Shown one piece after another: positions 17,558-26,726 of a stretch of 64,000 nt of DNA; the stretch's first letter is position 1, and every line of letters begins with the position of its first letter. Made by a program: the position numbers and the translations under genes. The DNA comes from Claveliimonas monacensis (GTDB lineage: Bacteria > Bacillota > Clostridia > Lachnospirales > Lachnospiraceae). The notes beneath the pieces were generated by a model, which saw nothing but the letters and a program-made list of their open reading frames with translations, ran no database searches and had not been told where the DNA came from. The stretch lies in contig NZ_JADCKL010000008.1 in assembly GCF_014982975.1 (NCBI RefSeq), positions 1 to 64,000 on the forward strand, written 5' to 3'.

Positions 17558-18493
17558 GTGACGAAGAAAAATGACAATTTTATCATGCTTCCCACCGTGG
17601 ATGTGTGTTTTAAGGGACTGATGTACAATCCCAAAGTGCGGAAAGGCTTTATCGCTGCCCTGCTGGGGACAGACCCGGCGGCTGTCCGGGAGACGGTGCT
17701 GCTCCCCACGGCGCTGCGGCAGGAATACCCGGACGAGAAGCTGGGCATCCTGGATGTCCGGGCCCTAATGGAAGACGGGGCTCAGATCAATATGGAGATG
17801 CAGGCTTACCCGTTCGGACAGTGGGACGCCAGGTCTCTGTTCTATCTGAGCAAAATGTACACAGAGCAGATCGGAAGGGGCGATCCCTACACGAAACTGA
17901 AAAAGTGTATCCATGTGAGCATACTGGATTTTATCCGCTTTGCGGATGACGAGAAATGCCACCGGATCATCAGCCTGTGTGATGAACAGACAGGGAAAAA
18001 GTACACAGACCTTCTGGAGATGCAGATCCTGGAGCTTAAGAAGCTGCCGGAAGAACTGCAGAGTGATGATGAGGTCATCCGTTGGATGCGCTTCCTGGCA
18101 GGGAAGAACCGGAAGGAGTTGGAGGATATGGCAGGTACAAGTGAATATATTGAGGAGGCATACAGGGAGCTGGAGAGGATGAGCGCGGACGAGAGGGCCA
18201 GGCTGGAGTACGAGGCCAGACAGAAGGCCATCAGGGACCACGATGCCATCATGAGCAGCGCCTGGGAAACCGGCATGGAGAAAGGCCTGCAGGAGGGCAT
18301 GGAGAAGGGTCTGCAGGAGGGGAGAGAGCAGGGCATGAAGCAGGGTTTGCAGCAGGGTATACGGCAGGAGAGACAGGATATTGTCTTTCGTATGCTGGAG
18401 AAAGGCATGGATCCTGAGATGATTGCGGACCTGACCGGCATGAATATAGAAGAGATCCAAAAGCTGGAAGAGGAGTTCCGGGCAAGAGGGTAA
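17558..18493 (+). CDS. Rpn family recombination-promoting nuclease / PD-(D/E)XK transposase-like protein
   Basis: The 311-residue protein has the Rpn pattern. The N-terminal part is LPTVDVCFKGLM, followed by a PD-(D/E)XK core with ILDVRALMEDGAQINMEMQ (Asp and the ExQ pair as metal ligands). The C-terminal tail is repeat-rich, with four consecutive KGLQEG/QGMKQG units at about residues 250-280. Rpn proteins are DNA endonucleases linked to recombination and to phage defence. The GTG at 17558 follows AAAGGAG; an upstream ATG at 17531 has no ribosome binding site. It sits between metG and tatD-rsmA, which are usually close neighbours, so it is probably an insertion. Confidence 0.88.
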   Translation: MTKKNDNFIMLPTVDVCFKGLMYNPKVRKGFIAALLGTDPAAVRETVLLPTALRQEYPDEKLGILDVRALMEDGAQINMEMQAYPFGQWDARSLFYLSKMYTEQIGRGDPYTKLKKCIHVSILDFIRFADDEKCHRIISLCDEQTGKKYTDLLEMQILELKKLPEELQSDDEVIRWMRFLAGKNRKELEDMAGTSEYIEEAYRELERMSADERARLEYEARQKAIRDHDAIMSSAWETGMEKGLQEGMEKGLQEGREQGMKQGLQQGIRQERQDIVFRMLEKGMDPEMIADLTGMNIEEIQKLEEEFRARG

Positions 18494-18551
18494 CCCAAAT
18501 CCTTAACAAAAAATTAATTTTCATATTATATGAATTGGGGAGAAATTATGG

Positions 18552-18557
18552 TATAAT
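18552..18557 (+). promoter_or_regulatory. Extended -10 promoter of tatD-rsmA
   Basis: TATGGTATAAT in an AT-rich stretch gives an extended -10 element about 45 bases ahead of tatD. No good -35 box is seen. Confidence 0.5.
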
Positions 18558-18602
18558 TGTTCTACTAATTTTAGATCAGAAATGGAATTGGATGGAAACA
18601 GC

Positions 18603-19370
18603 ATGATTTTTGAGACTCACGCACACTATGACGACGAACAGTTTGATATGGACAGAGACGCGCTTCTTGCCTCCATGGAAGAGGGCGGTGTCGGAGCGAT
18701 CGTCAATGTGGGAGCTTCTATAGAATCCAGCAGGACATCCATCTCTCTGGCGGAAGCCTATCCTTTTATCTATGCAGCCGTTGGGGTTCATCCGGATCAC
18801 GCAGGAGAGCTGGACGAGGAAAGTTTTCGGGAGCTGCGCGGGCTGTGCGGCAGGGATAAGGTTGTCGCCGTGGGGGAGATCGGACTGGACTATTACTGGG
18901 ATGAGGCACCCAGGGAGGTGCAGAAAAAGTGGTTTGTGCGTCAGATCGAGCTGGCCCGGGAGTCGTCTTTGCCGGTTATCGTACACAGCAGGGATGCGGC
19001 GGCCGACACGCTGGAGATCATGCAGTCACATGCCCGGGGACTTATGGGGGTGATCCACTGCTTTTCTTATTCAAAAGAGCTGGCCCGGGAATATGTGAAG
19101 ATGGGCTTTTTCATAGGTGTGGGCGGTGTTGTCACATTTAAAAACGGACGCAGGCTTAAGGAAGTGGTGGAAGATATTTCTCTTTCATCCATTGTGCTGG
19201 AGACAGACTGTCCCTATCTTGCACCTGTGCCAAACAGAGGGAAGAGGAACAGTTCTTTGAACCTTCCCTATGTAGTGAAAGAGATTGCAGAGATCAAGGG
19301 AATTTCCTGCGAAGAAGTCGTGGCACAGACAGAGAAAAACGCCAGAATATTATACGGCATGAGAGACTAA
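18603..19370 (+). CDS. tatD: TatD family metal-dependent deoxyribonuclease
   Basis: The 255-residue TIM-barrel hydrolase has the TatD metal ligands: THAHYDDEQF at the start, GEIGLDYYW near residue 100, PVIVHSRDA, GVIHCFS and LETDCPYL. It is a 3'-5' DNase and RNA exonuclease linked to DNA repair in other bacteria. I chose the ATG at 18603 because the family starts at MIFETHAH; an ATG seven codons earlier is in frame. It ends 21 bases before rsmA, its usual neighbour. The primase-like rnmV gene often found between them is missing. Confidence 0.93.
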   Translation: MIFETHAHYDDEQFDMDRDALLASMEEGGVGAIVNVGASIESSRTSISLAEAYPFIYAAVGVHPDHAGELDEESFRELRGLCGRDKVVAVGEIGLDYYWDEAPREVQKKWFVRQIELARESSLPVIVHSRDAAADTLEIMQSHARGLMGVIHCFSYSKELAREYVKMGFFIGVGGVVTFKNGRRLKEVVEDISLSSIVLETDCPYLAPVPNRGKRNSSLNLPYVVKEIAEIKGISCEEVVAQTEKNARILYGMRD

Positions 19371-19391
19371 ATGATGGAGGGAGGCGGGGCG

Positions 19392-20288
19392 ATGCCCATA
19401 CCTACACTGGGAAATCCCCAGAATACAATAGAGATACTGAAAAAATATAATTTTTCCTTTCAAAAAAAATTTGGACAGAATTTTCTTATAGATACCCGTG
19501 TATTGGATAAGATCATTGCGGCGGCCGATATAACAAAAGACGATTATGTTCTGGAGATCGGCCCCGGCATCGGAACTATGACGCAGTATCTGGCTGCGGC
19601 AGCGGGTAAGGTGACAGCGGTGGAGATCGACAAGGCGCTGATCCCGATTCTTGCAGATACCCTGAAGGATTACGACAATGTAAATATTGTTAATCAGGAC
19701 ATACTGAAGATGGATATTCAGAAGCTGGTGGACGAAGAAAATGGCGGAAAGCCAGTGAAAGTGGTGGCCAATCTTCCCTACTATATCACAACGCCCATCA
19801 TCATGGGGCTTTTTGAGAGCCATGTGCCTATTGAGAGCATAACTGTGATGGTGCAGAAAGAAGTGGCAGACCGGATGCAGGTGGGGCCGGGGACAAAGGA
19901 CTACGGTGCCCTCTCTTTGGCCGTGCAGTATTATGCGCAGCCCTATATTGTGGCAAATGTGCCTCCCAATTGTTTTATGCCCAGGCCCAAAGTCGGGTCT
20001 GCAGTCATAAGGCTGACTGTGCACCGGGAACCGCCGGTCCGGGTGGAGGATGAGAAATTGATGTTCCGCATGATACGGGCATCTTTCAACCAGCGCAGAA
20101 AGACGCTGGCAAATGGACTGAAAAACTCAGCAGAGCTGGATCTTCCCAGGGAAATTGTTGAAGAGAGTATAGAGGAGCTGGGCAAAGGGCCCGGTGTACG
20201 CGGAGAGACTCTGACACTGGAAGACTTCGCGCTGCTTAGTAATATCATTTATCGGAAGATAAATGGGCAGCCTGACAATCATGAATAG
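19392..20288 (+). CDS. rsmA: 16S rRNA dimethyladenosine transferase
   Basis: The 298-residue SAM-dependent enzyme dimethylates the two adjacent adenines near the 3' end of 16S rRNA. KKFGQNFLIDTRVLDKI, LEIGPGIGTMTQYL (SAM motif I), ANLPYYITTPI (the NLPY catalytic motif) and FNQRRKTLANGL near the end are all canonical. I chose the ATG at 19392, seven codons inside the longer frame, because GGAGGCGG precedes it closely. It is in an operon with tatD. Loss of this gene in other bacteria gives kasugamycin resistance. Confidence 0.96.
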   Translation: MPIPTLGNPQNTIEILKKYNFSFQKKFGQNFLIDTRVLDKIIAAADITKDDYVLEIGPGIGTMTQYLAAAAGKVTAVEIDKALIPILADTLKDYDNVNIVNQDILKMDIQKLVDEENGGKPVKVVANLPYYITTPIIMGLFESHVPIESITVMVQKEVADRMQVGPGTKDYGALSLAVQYYAQPYIVANVPPNCFMPRPKVGSAVIRLTVHREPPVRVEDEKLMFRMIRASFNQRRKTLANGLKNSAELDLPREIVEESIEELGKGPGVRGETLTLEDFALLSNIIYRKINGQPDNHE

Positions 20289-20310
20289 AATAAAGAGAGG
20301 AGAACAGAAG

Positions 20311-21687
20311 ATGGAGAAACATTATCCAGCAGCAAGAGCACTTTTTGAGATCACGCCGGAGATCGAGCATCTGGCAGAACTCTGTGAAAAAAATACTGCC
20401 ATTGATAAAGAGCTCTATACAAAATATGAGGTAAAAAGAGGTCTTCGTGATTTAAACGGAAAAGGTGTTCTGGCAGGACTTACCAACATATCTGATATTA
20501 TCGCCAAGAAGGTGGTGGATGGACAGGAAGTGCCCTGCGAGGGAGAACTCTACTATCGGGGATATAACATCAAAGAGCTTGTGAAAGGTTTCCTGGATGC
20601 AGACCACTATGGATTTGAGGAGATCACATATCTGCTTCTCTTTGGCGAGCTTCCAAGTGAGAAGGAGCTGAAAAAGTTCCATGACACGCTGGTGGAGAGA
20701 AGAACGCTTCCCCCCAATTTTGTGAGAGATGTCATTATGAAAGCGCCAAGCCGTGACATGATGAACAGTCTTTCCCGCTCTATTTTGAACATGTATTCCT
20801 ATGACGCAAAGGCAGATGACACGTCCATTCCCAATGTGCTCCGCCAGTGCCTGAATCTGATCAGCCAGTTCCCCATGATGATGGTATATGGCTATCATGC
20901 CTATAATTACCGCATGGGAGAAGATCTGTTTATCTATGCACCCAAACCGGAGCTCTCCACGGCGGAAAACATTTTGATGATGCTCCGTGAAGATCGCCAG
21001 TACACAAATCTGGAGGCCAAGATCCTGGACATGGCGCTGGTACTCCATATGGATCACGGCGGCGGAAATAACTCTACCTTTACCACCCATGTTGTCACAT
21101 CGTCGGGCACAGATACGTATTCTACGATCGCGGCTGCCATGGCGTCCCTGAAGGGACCGAAACACGGCGGCGCCAACATTAAAGTGACGCAGATGTTTGA
21201 GGATATGAAGAAAAATGTCCATGACTGGGAAGACAAAGATGAGGTCCGCCAGTATCTGTGCGACCTGCTGGACAAGAAGGCTTTTGATCAGAAGGGACTG
21301 ATCTACGGTATGGGGCACGCGGTGTACTCTGTCTCCGATCCACGTGCAGATATTTTCAAGACATTTGTAAAGCAGCTTGCCGCTGAAAAAGGATACGAGA
21401 AAGAGTATGCCCTCTATGAGACGGTGGAGCATCTGGCTCCGGAAGTGATCGGAGAGAAGAGAAGGATCTACAAGGGCGTTAACGCCAACGTGGACTTTTA
21501 CAGCGGACTTGTGTACAGCATGCTGGGGCTGCCCCAGGCTCTCTACACACCTATTTTTGCGGCGGCCCGCATTGTGGGCTGGAGCGCCCACAGGCTGGAA
21601 GAGCTGAAAAATGTAGACAAGATCATCCGCCCCGCGTACAAAGCGCTGGCAGAACACAGAGACTACGTCAAGATGGAGGACCGCTAG
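20311..21687 (+). CDS. gltA: Citrate synthase
   Basis: The 458-residue enzyme condenses oxaloacetate and acetyl-CoA. The two active-site histidine regions are HMDHGGGNNSTFTTHV and GMGHAVYSVSDPRADIFK, followed by the late segment ANVDFYSGLVYSMLG. The N terminus (to about residue 65) is longer than in small bacterial forms. The ATG at 20311 follows GAGAGGAG; an earlier in-frame ATG overlaps rsmA and has no such site. With the hydratase/aconitase gene at 54803 it supplies the oxidative branch from acetyl-CoA towards 2-oxoglutarate and glutamate. Confidence 0.96.
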   Translation: MEKHYPAARALFEITPEIEHLAELCEKNTAIDKELYTKYEVKRGLRDLNGKGVLAGLTNISDIIAKKVVDGQEVPCEGELYYRGYNIKELVKGFLDADHYGFEEITYLLLFGELPSEKELKKFHDTLVERRTLPPNFVRDVIMKAPSRDMMNSLSRSILNMYSYDAKADDTSIPNVLRQCLNLISQFPMMMVYGYHAYNYRMGEDLFIYAPKPELSTAENILMMLREDRQYTNLEAKILDMALVLHMDHGGGNNSTFTTHVVTSSGTDTYSTIAAAMASLKGPKHGGANIKVTQMFEDMKKNVHDWEDKDEVRQYLCDLLDKKAFDQKGLIYGMGHAVYSVSDPRADIFKTFVKQLAAEKGYEKEYALYETVEHLAPEVIGEKRRIYKGVNANVDFYSGLVYSMLGLPQALYTPIFAAARIVGWSAHRLEELKNVDKIIRPAYKALAEHRDYVKMEDR

Positions 21688-21697
21688 GAGGAAGAAT

Positions 21698-22657
21698 ATG
21701 AAGAGAGAATTCTTTTACCCGTCCGCGGATGGAGAGACGGATATCCACGGTGTGGAATGGATCCCGGAGGGCGAGGTGAAAGCGGTGCTTCAGATCAGCC
21801 ACGGCATGGTGGAATACATAGACCGCTATGACGGGGTTGCCTCCTGGCTTGCAGAAAAAGGATGGTATGTAACAGGAAATGATCATCTGGGGCATGGGAA
21901 ATCCGTTACATCAGAAGAAAAGTATGGATTTTTCCATGAGCCGGATGGCAATGCCTGTGTCATCCGAGATATCCATACGCTCAGGGAACGCGCCGGGGAC
22001 AGATATCCCGGCGTTCCTTATTTTATGCTGGGACACAGTATGGGATCATTCCTTTTGCGCCAGTATCTTCTGAAGCACGGCAGGGGCCTTGCGGGCGCCA
22101 TTATCATGGGCACGGGATCTAAGAGCGTGCCTGTCCTGTGTGCGGGACAGCTCCTGTGCCGGCTGTTGGCAGCGGTGAAGGGCTGGGATTACAGGAGCCG
22201 TTTGATAGATAATCTGGGACTGGGCGGATACAACCGCAGCTTTGAGCCCTGCGACAGCAGGCGGGAGTGGGTCACTTCAGATATCCAGATGCGGGAAAAG
22301 TACGAGGCAGATCCGCTCTGCAGCTTCACCTTCACAGTCAACGGCTACTACCAGATGTTTGAGGGAATGAAGCAGATCGCCGGAAAGAAAGGAGCCCTGC
22401 GGATTCCAAGGACCGTTCCGGTGCTGTTTATGTCCGGCGGGAAGGACCCGGTGGGCAACTTTGGAAAAGATGTGGAAAAGCTCTTCCGGTTGTACAAAGA
22501 AGCGGGAGTGAAGGACGTGAGCATGAAGCTCTATGAGAACGACCGGCATGAAGTGCTTAATGAGCAAGACCGGCAGCAGGTGTACGAGGATCTGTACAGG
22601 TGGATGGAAGAGCATGTGGGGCAGAGGGAGGAGAAAAATGAAGCGTTCAGAAATTAA
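21698..22657 (+). CDS. Alpha/beta hydrolase (monoacylglycerol lipase / lysophospholipase-like)
   Basis: The 319-residue cytoplasmic serine hydrolase has the nucleophile elbow GHSMGS near residue 109 and an early HGMVEYIDRYDG segment typical of the S33 serine aminopeptidase/lysophospholipase group. An Asp follows in SGGKDPVG, and the catalytic His is in NDRHEVLNE. The start follows AGGAGGAAGAAT, 10 bases after gltA. It overlaps the next gene by 20 bases. It probably hydrolyses a lipid or carboxyl ester; the true substrate is not visible. Confidence 0.88.
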   Translation: MKREFFYPSADGETDIHGVEWIPEGEVKAVLQISHGMVEYIDRYDGVASWLAEKGWYVTGNDHLGHGKSVTSEEKYGFFHEPDGNACVIRDIHTLRERAGDRYPGVPYFMLGHSMGSFLLRQYLLKHGRGLAGAIIMGTGSKSVPVLCAGQLLCRLLAAVKGWDYRSRLIDNLGLGGYNRSFEPCDSRREWVTSDIQMREKYEADPLCSFTFTVNGYYQMFEGMKQIAGKKGALRIPRTVPVLFMSGGKDPVGNFGKDVEKLFRLYKEAGVKDVSMKLYENDRHEVLNEQDRQQVYEDLYRWMEEHVGQREEKNEAFRN

Positions 22658-23318
22658 CCAGGCATTAAAAGAGATGGAGGCCATGATCCGTGAGTACCGG
22701 ATCAGCCTTCCGCCCTTCTGTCATTTCACACCGGAGGAGTGGAAGACAAAAGGGCACGAGTACGATGAGATCCGGGACAACGGGCTGGGCTGGGATATCA
22801 CAGATTACGGCCTTGGGGACTTCGACAAAGTGGGATTTTCCCTTATCACCATCCGCAACGGCAACGTGCACGATGAAAAGTATCCGAAGCCCTATGCGGA
22901 GAAGCTCCTTTATATAAAAGAAGGACAGCACTCCCCCATGCATTTTCACTGGAACAAGATGGAGGATATCATCAACCGGGGCGGCGGCAATGTGCTGATC
23001 CGGGTGTACAATTCCAATGAAAAAGAAGAGTTTGCGGACACGCCGGTGACCGTTCACTGCGACGGACATACCTATACCGTACCGGCAGGAACCCAGATCA
23101 GGCTCTGCCCGGGAGAGTCCATCACCATCACGCCCTACCTGTATCACGACTTTGACGTGGAGGAGGGAAGCGGCCCGGTCCTCTTGGGGGAAGTGTCCAT
23201 GTGCAATGACGACAACACGGACAACCGGTTCTATGAAAATGTAGGAAGGTTCCCCGAGATCGAGGAGGATGAGGAGCCTTACAGGCTGCTGTGCAATGAG
23301 TATCCGGCAGCGGAATAG
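22638..23318 (+). CDS. D-lyxose isomerase / D-mannose isomerase-like cupin
   Basis: The 226-residue protein matches the D-lyxose isomerase family. It has a cupin core with metal ligands in HSPMHFHWNKMEDIINRGGG (two His and Glu) and a later His in PYLYHDFDVEEG. The end GEVSMCNDDNTDNRFYE is family-typical. It would interconvert D-lyxose and D-xylulose or D-mannose and D-fructose with Mn2+. The ATG at 22638 has GGAGGAG just upstream and lies inside the end of the hydrolase gene, so the two are coupled. No sugar transporter is adjacent. Confidence 0.88.
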   Translation: MKRSEINQALKEMEAMIREYRISLPPFCHFTPEEWKTKGHEYDEIRDNGLGWDITDYGLGDFDKVGFSLITIRNGNVHDEKYPKPYAEKLLYIKEGQHSPMHFHWNKMEDIINRGGGNVLIRVYNSNEKEEFADTPVTVHCDGHTYTVPAGTQIRLCPGESITITPYLYHDFDVEEGSGPVLLGEVSMCNDDNTDNRFYENVGRFPEIEEDEEPYRLLCNEYPAAE

Positions 23319-23362
23319 ATCAGGCAGTGCTGTAGGATGAAGAATGTAAAATTAGAATTTTA

Positions 23363-23426
23363 AATTTGTCCCCTTTTGCCCTTCTGGTGCGAATAAACAC
23401 TATAGAAGGACAGAAGGGGACAAATT
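23363..23426 (+). repeat. Inverted repeat across the ribosome binding site, probable operator or hairpin
   Basis: AATTTGTCCCCTT (23363-23375) and AAGGGGACAAATT (23414-23426) are exact 13-base inverted copies. Inside them CCTTCT (23379-23384) and AGAAGG (23404-23409) also pair. The right arm contains the AAGGGG ribosome binding site of the next gene and ends two bases before its ATG. It may act as an operator for the encoded XRE-like protein or as a translation-blocking hairpin. Confidence 0.7.
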
Positions 23427-23428
23427 GT

Positions 23429-24382
23429 ATGAAGACAGAAGAAGAGAAAAAGCACATAGAAAAAAAGATATTTGACACAGCCAGGCAGAATCTTCAGACG
23501 ACCGGGGCGGACCGGCCGGAGGTGAAGTGGCTGCAGGAGAGAATGGCCTGCATCCAGAGAAGATACAAGCTGAAGAGTAAGATTCAAGTGGACCGGCTTC
23601 TCTGTGAGAGAATGCTGGGGAGAGAGCCCCGGACTGGGACGGAGAGTCTCAAGATCCGCTACTGGCGCACTGGCCGTTACACGCCTGTGAACAGGGAGCA
23701 GTGTCTGCGGCTGGCAGGAGCACTGGAACTGACAGAAGAGGAAAAAAGATTTCTTATCCAGGGATACTTTGACCGCAGCGAGACAGTCTATGACACGCCG
23801 GAAAAATGGAACAGTGCTCCCTGCATAGAAAAGTGCAGTCTGCTTCAGAAGCTGGAGGAGAGGTATCTGGCAGGGATACCACGGGAGCTTTTGGAGGAAC
23901 TGCATATCCGGCCTGAGGAGAGAGGAAAATATTTCCGGCACATTTATTTTACAGATGCTTTCCACTATGTGACCGTGCCGGGGGAGCGCAGCATCAGGAC
24001 TCTGCGAAAACACATTACAAGTACCCGCTATGACTCGGAGCTGCGCCGGCAGATGCGTCTCCAGGGTGAGATCCCGCGAAGGACCATGCTGCGGCATCTG
24101 ATCATACTGAACGGGCCGGCAATTTGTCTTGAAAGCGTCAATGAGCAGCTTGATTTACTTGGATATCTTCCACTTGACAGGGAACACACCATGACCGGCG
24201 GAGAGCGGCTGGACGCGCTGGTTATCCAGCTCCTTGAGAGCTACAGGGAGATATATGATCCTCTGTGTCCGGGAGATTCTCATGCTTGGCTGCAGAAGAT
24301 GTGCCGGAGACTTGATGCCTTTTTTGCAGAACAGGGAAAGCCTAGAATGCGGTTTATGCATTTTAAGGCGCTGGAGCTTTAG
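23429..24382 (+). CDS. Uncharacterised XRE-like helix-turn-helix protein
   Basis: The 317-residue protein is not a family I can name. Residues about 50-110 (QVDRLLCERMLGREP, then IRYWRTGRYTPVNREQCLRL, then AGALELTEEEKRFLI) look like a divergent lambda-repressor/XRE helix-turn-helix with the usual YWRxGRxxP turn. The rest is charged and helical, without membrane segments or catalytic motifs. The ATG at 23429 follows AAGGGG by nine bases, and the long frame upstream is disregarded because it runs through the inverted repeat. That repeat over its own start suggests autoregulation. It is followed by a terminator. Confidence 0.65.
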   Translation: MKTEEEKKHIEKKIFDTARQNLQTTGADRPEVKWLQERMACIQRRYKLKSKIQVDRLLCERMLGREPRTGTESLKIRYWRTGRYTPVNREQCLRLAGALELTEEEKRFLIQGYFDRSETVYDTPEKWNSAPCIEKCSLLQKLEERYLAGIPRELLEELHIRPEERGKYFRHIYFTDAFHYVTVPGERSIRTLRKHITSTRYDSELRRQMRLQGEIPRRTMLRHLIILNGPAICLESVNEQLDLLGYLPLDREHTMTGGERLDALVIQLLESYREIYDPLCPGDSHAWLQKMCRRLDAFFAEQGKPRMRFMHFKALEL

Positions 24383-24421
24383 ATAACCAGTAAAAGGGAA
24401 AATAAAATCATGTGTAGAGAG

Positions 24422-24458
24422 CGAAAATGGAGCGGCCATGGCGGCCGCTCCATTTTCG
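24422..24458. terminator. Bidirectional terminator
   Basis: A perfect 16-pair stem (24422-24437 with 24443-24458) with a five-base loop separates two convergent genes. TTTT lies at the end of each arm. Confidence 0.8.
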
Positions 24459-24493
24459 GACAAATTTTTGTATGCTTCTTTTCAGACGCGCTC

Positions 24494-26578
24494 TTACTTC
24501 TTCTTTCTTACTGCCATTCCTGCGCAGCCTGCCGCAAGGGAGGCTGAAAGAAGGAGGAGGATCAGCGTCAGATTGTTTGTATCCCCGGTCTTTACAGCTT
24601 TTGTCCCAGTGTGATTCTGGGAAGGAGTCCCCTGCGCGCTGCCTGCAGAGAAGCCTTCTTCTGTGGAACTGCCGGAACCGCTTCCAGAACCGCCAGATCC
24701 GCCGGTACCTCCGCCGGGCTGCTCACTGGTCTTTGCCGTATACACTGCGTAAGAAGAAAAGTGGTCTGTGGTGAAGACAGCCGTGCCCGCACTGTAGGAT
24801 ACGGCGCCTTTGTCTTCTGTGGATCCGTCCTCTGCCAGATAGCAGGCCTTGAGCTGACGGCCTGTCATGTCCGTGGGGAGATCGTAGGGCAGGCGGATGG
24901 TGGCAGTTCCGTCAAAGTCGTGGAGCGCCTCGGACTTTTCGATCGTACCATCGGCGCTGTAGGTGACGGCCTGCAGGGTGATGTCAAACACCCTTACATC
25001 GTCAGACAGAGAGGCTGCTGTCTTCTGCTGGGCCTCTGTCAGGTCTTTTGTGTCCGCCTCGCCGGAGGTGATGAGAACGGTCTCATATCCGGCGGCGAGA
25101 GCCTGCTCTGAGAGGGAAGCTAGGGCCTCGGAAGAAAATCCGATCTGCATATCATCCTTAAGTGAAAGCTCGTACACAGTCTCCTGGCCGCAGCGTGTGC
25201 AGGTGTAGATGATCTTATTTTCCTGGGAGGTGTCTGCTGTCCACTGGTGCCCGGAAGGAATGAGGACAGTGCCGCAGCGTGTACACAGTGTGTCTTTTGA
25301 GCAGTCTGTGTTGCCGTCGGAGGTATGGCCAAGGGCGGGCTGTATGTCCCGTGTCTCTGTAGCCATGCACTTGGAACAGGTGTAGAGGGTGTACCCCTCC
25401 TCTGTACAGGTTGGTTCCACCACCGTTCCCGCCACCCAGTCGTGGTCGCACTGCAGTCCCTCCACCCAGCTTTTCCAGATGGTGACTGTATCGGCCAGAT
25501 AGCCTCTCTCCAGCGCAAGGTCCAGACCGTCATCAATGTAGGGCCAGGTGTAATCTACAACAATTGTGGGGCAGTTATAGGGGAAACCTGCCTCATTCGA
25601 CGGGGCAAAGAGCTTCAGGGTCCCGTCTCCCGTGATGGAGGCGCTGGGACTGAGGGAAGAAATCTCCGAGCGGGGCTGCATGTTCAGCACGCCCTCAGAG
25701 CCAAGCTGCACTTCCGCGCGGCCGGCGTCGGCCGTGTCATCCCCTGAGAGCAGCATGAGACTTGTCACTGCCAGCTCCCCGTCGATGCGCAGGATACCCA
25801 CCGTGTCCGCGCCTGAGTGGGAGGGGGATACATATATCTGGCTGCAGGTCAGTTTGCTGCCAGCGGGGACGGTGAGGGTGCCGCTACTCACCCGCACATT
25901 GGAGAGGACGGTTACATCCCCTGAGATGACCGCGTCGGCCTGGGTGCCGCTGTATCTGCCGTTGACAGTGATGGAGGTGGACTGGGGCAGCGTGACGCCC
26001 TCGCCGCACAGCGTTCCCCCAAGCTGGATGCCGCCGTTTCCATTCACAATGGCGCCGGAGGCAAGGGTCAGGGTTTTGCCGGGTTCCACATAGGTGGAGC
26101 CGTAGGTGTCGATGGTCAGCGTTCCGCCGTTTTCGACTGTCATATCGGAAAAGTTGCTGCCGTTGTTCTGGGCGACAAACTGACCGCCATCCTTTACGGT
26201 CACATTGCCCCTTACAGAGCCGGTCACGTAGTTAGTCTCAGTGATCTGTTTGACCTCGTTTTTCCATACGCCCTCTATGGAAAGATTGCCGTTGACCTGG
26301 GCATGGTTCAGAACGGTGACATTCTCCGGAATCACCCAGGTGCCATTTACATACAGGTTCTTTTCAATGGTGATAGTGACTTCTTCCTCGGGCCAGGTGA
26401 ATCCCTGAGATGCGGAGATCTCAAAGCCATACCCGAACTGGTCCCCCGGATACCGCTCAATGAAATCGCACCACTCTTCATAGCTGTGAGCCATGTAAGC
26501 TGCGGCAAACGACGTCACAGGCAGCATGGAGATGACCAGGCAGATGCCCAGGAGAAGACCTGTTATCCGTTTTCTCAT
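24494..26578 (-). CDS. Cell-surface protein with C-terminal anchor
   Basis: The 694-residue exported protein has a signal peptide (MRKRITGLLLGICLVISMLP, then ...SFAAA) and a region rich in G-N-V-T repeats from about residue 75 to 330 that looks like a right-handed beta-helix. Two cysteine-ribbon repeats (CTEEGYTLYTCSKC and CTRCG units) at about 385-470 are of the kind common in Lachnospiraceae surface proteins. A Gly/Ser linker follows. It ends with KAVKTGD, a hydrophobic helix and RKKK, a non-LPxTG sorting-type tail. The ATG at 26578 follows GGAGGG. The sigma-TM fusion gene lies upstream on the same strand, and the two share an upstream motif. Confidence 0.85.
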   Translation of the reverse strand: MRKRITGLLLGICLVISMLPVTSFAAAYMAHSYEEWCDFIERYPGDQFGYGFEISASQGFTWPEEEVTITIEKNLYVNGTWVIPENVTVLNHAQVNGNLSIEGVWKNEVKQITETNYVTGSVRGNVTVKDGGQFVAQNNGSNFSDMTVENGGTLTIDTYGSTYVEPGKTLTLASGAIVNGNGGIQLGGTLCGEGVTLPQSTSITVNGRYSGTQADAVISGDVTVLSNVRVSSGTLTVPAGSKLTCSQIYVSPSHSGADTVGILRIDGELAVTSLMLLSGDDTADAGRAEVQLGSEGVLNMQPRSEISSLSPSASITGDGTLKLFAPSNEAGFPYNCPTIVVDYTWPYIDDGLDLALERGYLADTVTIWKSWVEGLQCDHDWVAGTVVEPTCTEEGYTLYTCSKCMATETRDIQPALGHTSDGNTDCSKDTLCTRCGTVLIPSGHQWTADTSQENKIIYTCTRCGQETVYELSLKDDMQIGFSSEALASLSEQALAAGYETVLITSGEADTKDLTEAQQKTAASLSDDVRVFDITLQAVTYSADGTIEKSEALHDFDGTATIRLPYDLPTDMTGRQLKACYLAEDGSTEDKGAVSYSAGTAVFTTDHFSSYAVYTAKTSEQPGGGTGGSGGSGSGSGSSTEEGFSAGSAQGTPSQNHTGTKAVKTGDTNNLTLILLLLSASLAAGCAGMAVRKKK

Positions 26579-26663
26579 ATAGAAAACCCTCCTCACATAT
26601 TTTTTGGTTGTCTATCCGCTTTGAAGGGTGGACAGACCTGCTTAAAAAATAGCATGTGAAAGG

Positions 26664-26683
26664 AGGGCTATCAACATGGTAAA
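26664..26683 (-). promoter_or_regulatory. Motif shared with the sigma-TM gene upstream region
   Basis: AGGGCTATCAACATGGTAAA here and AGGGACATCAACAAGGTGAAA at 28940-28960 agree at 17 of 20 aligned bases plus one inserted base. They lie at similar distances (86 and 78 bases) from the two start codons and in the same orientation. They may be a common promoter element or operator. Confidence 0.5.
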
Positions 26684-26726
26684 TACTAACATTTCACACG
26701 TATGGTCTTGTTCCGGGTCGGAGCGA

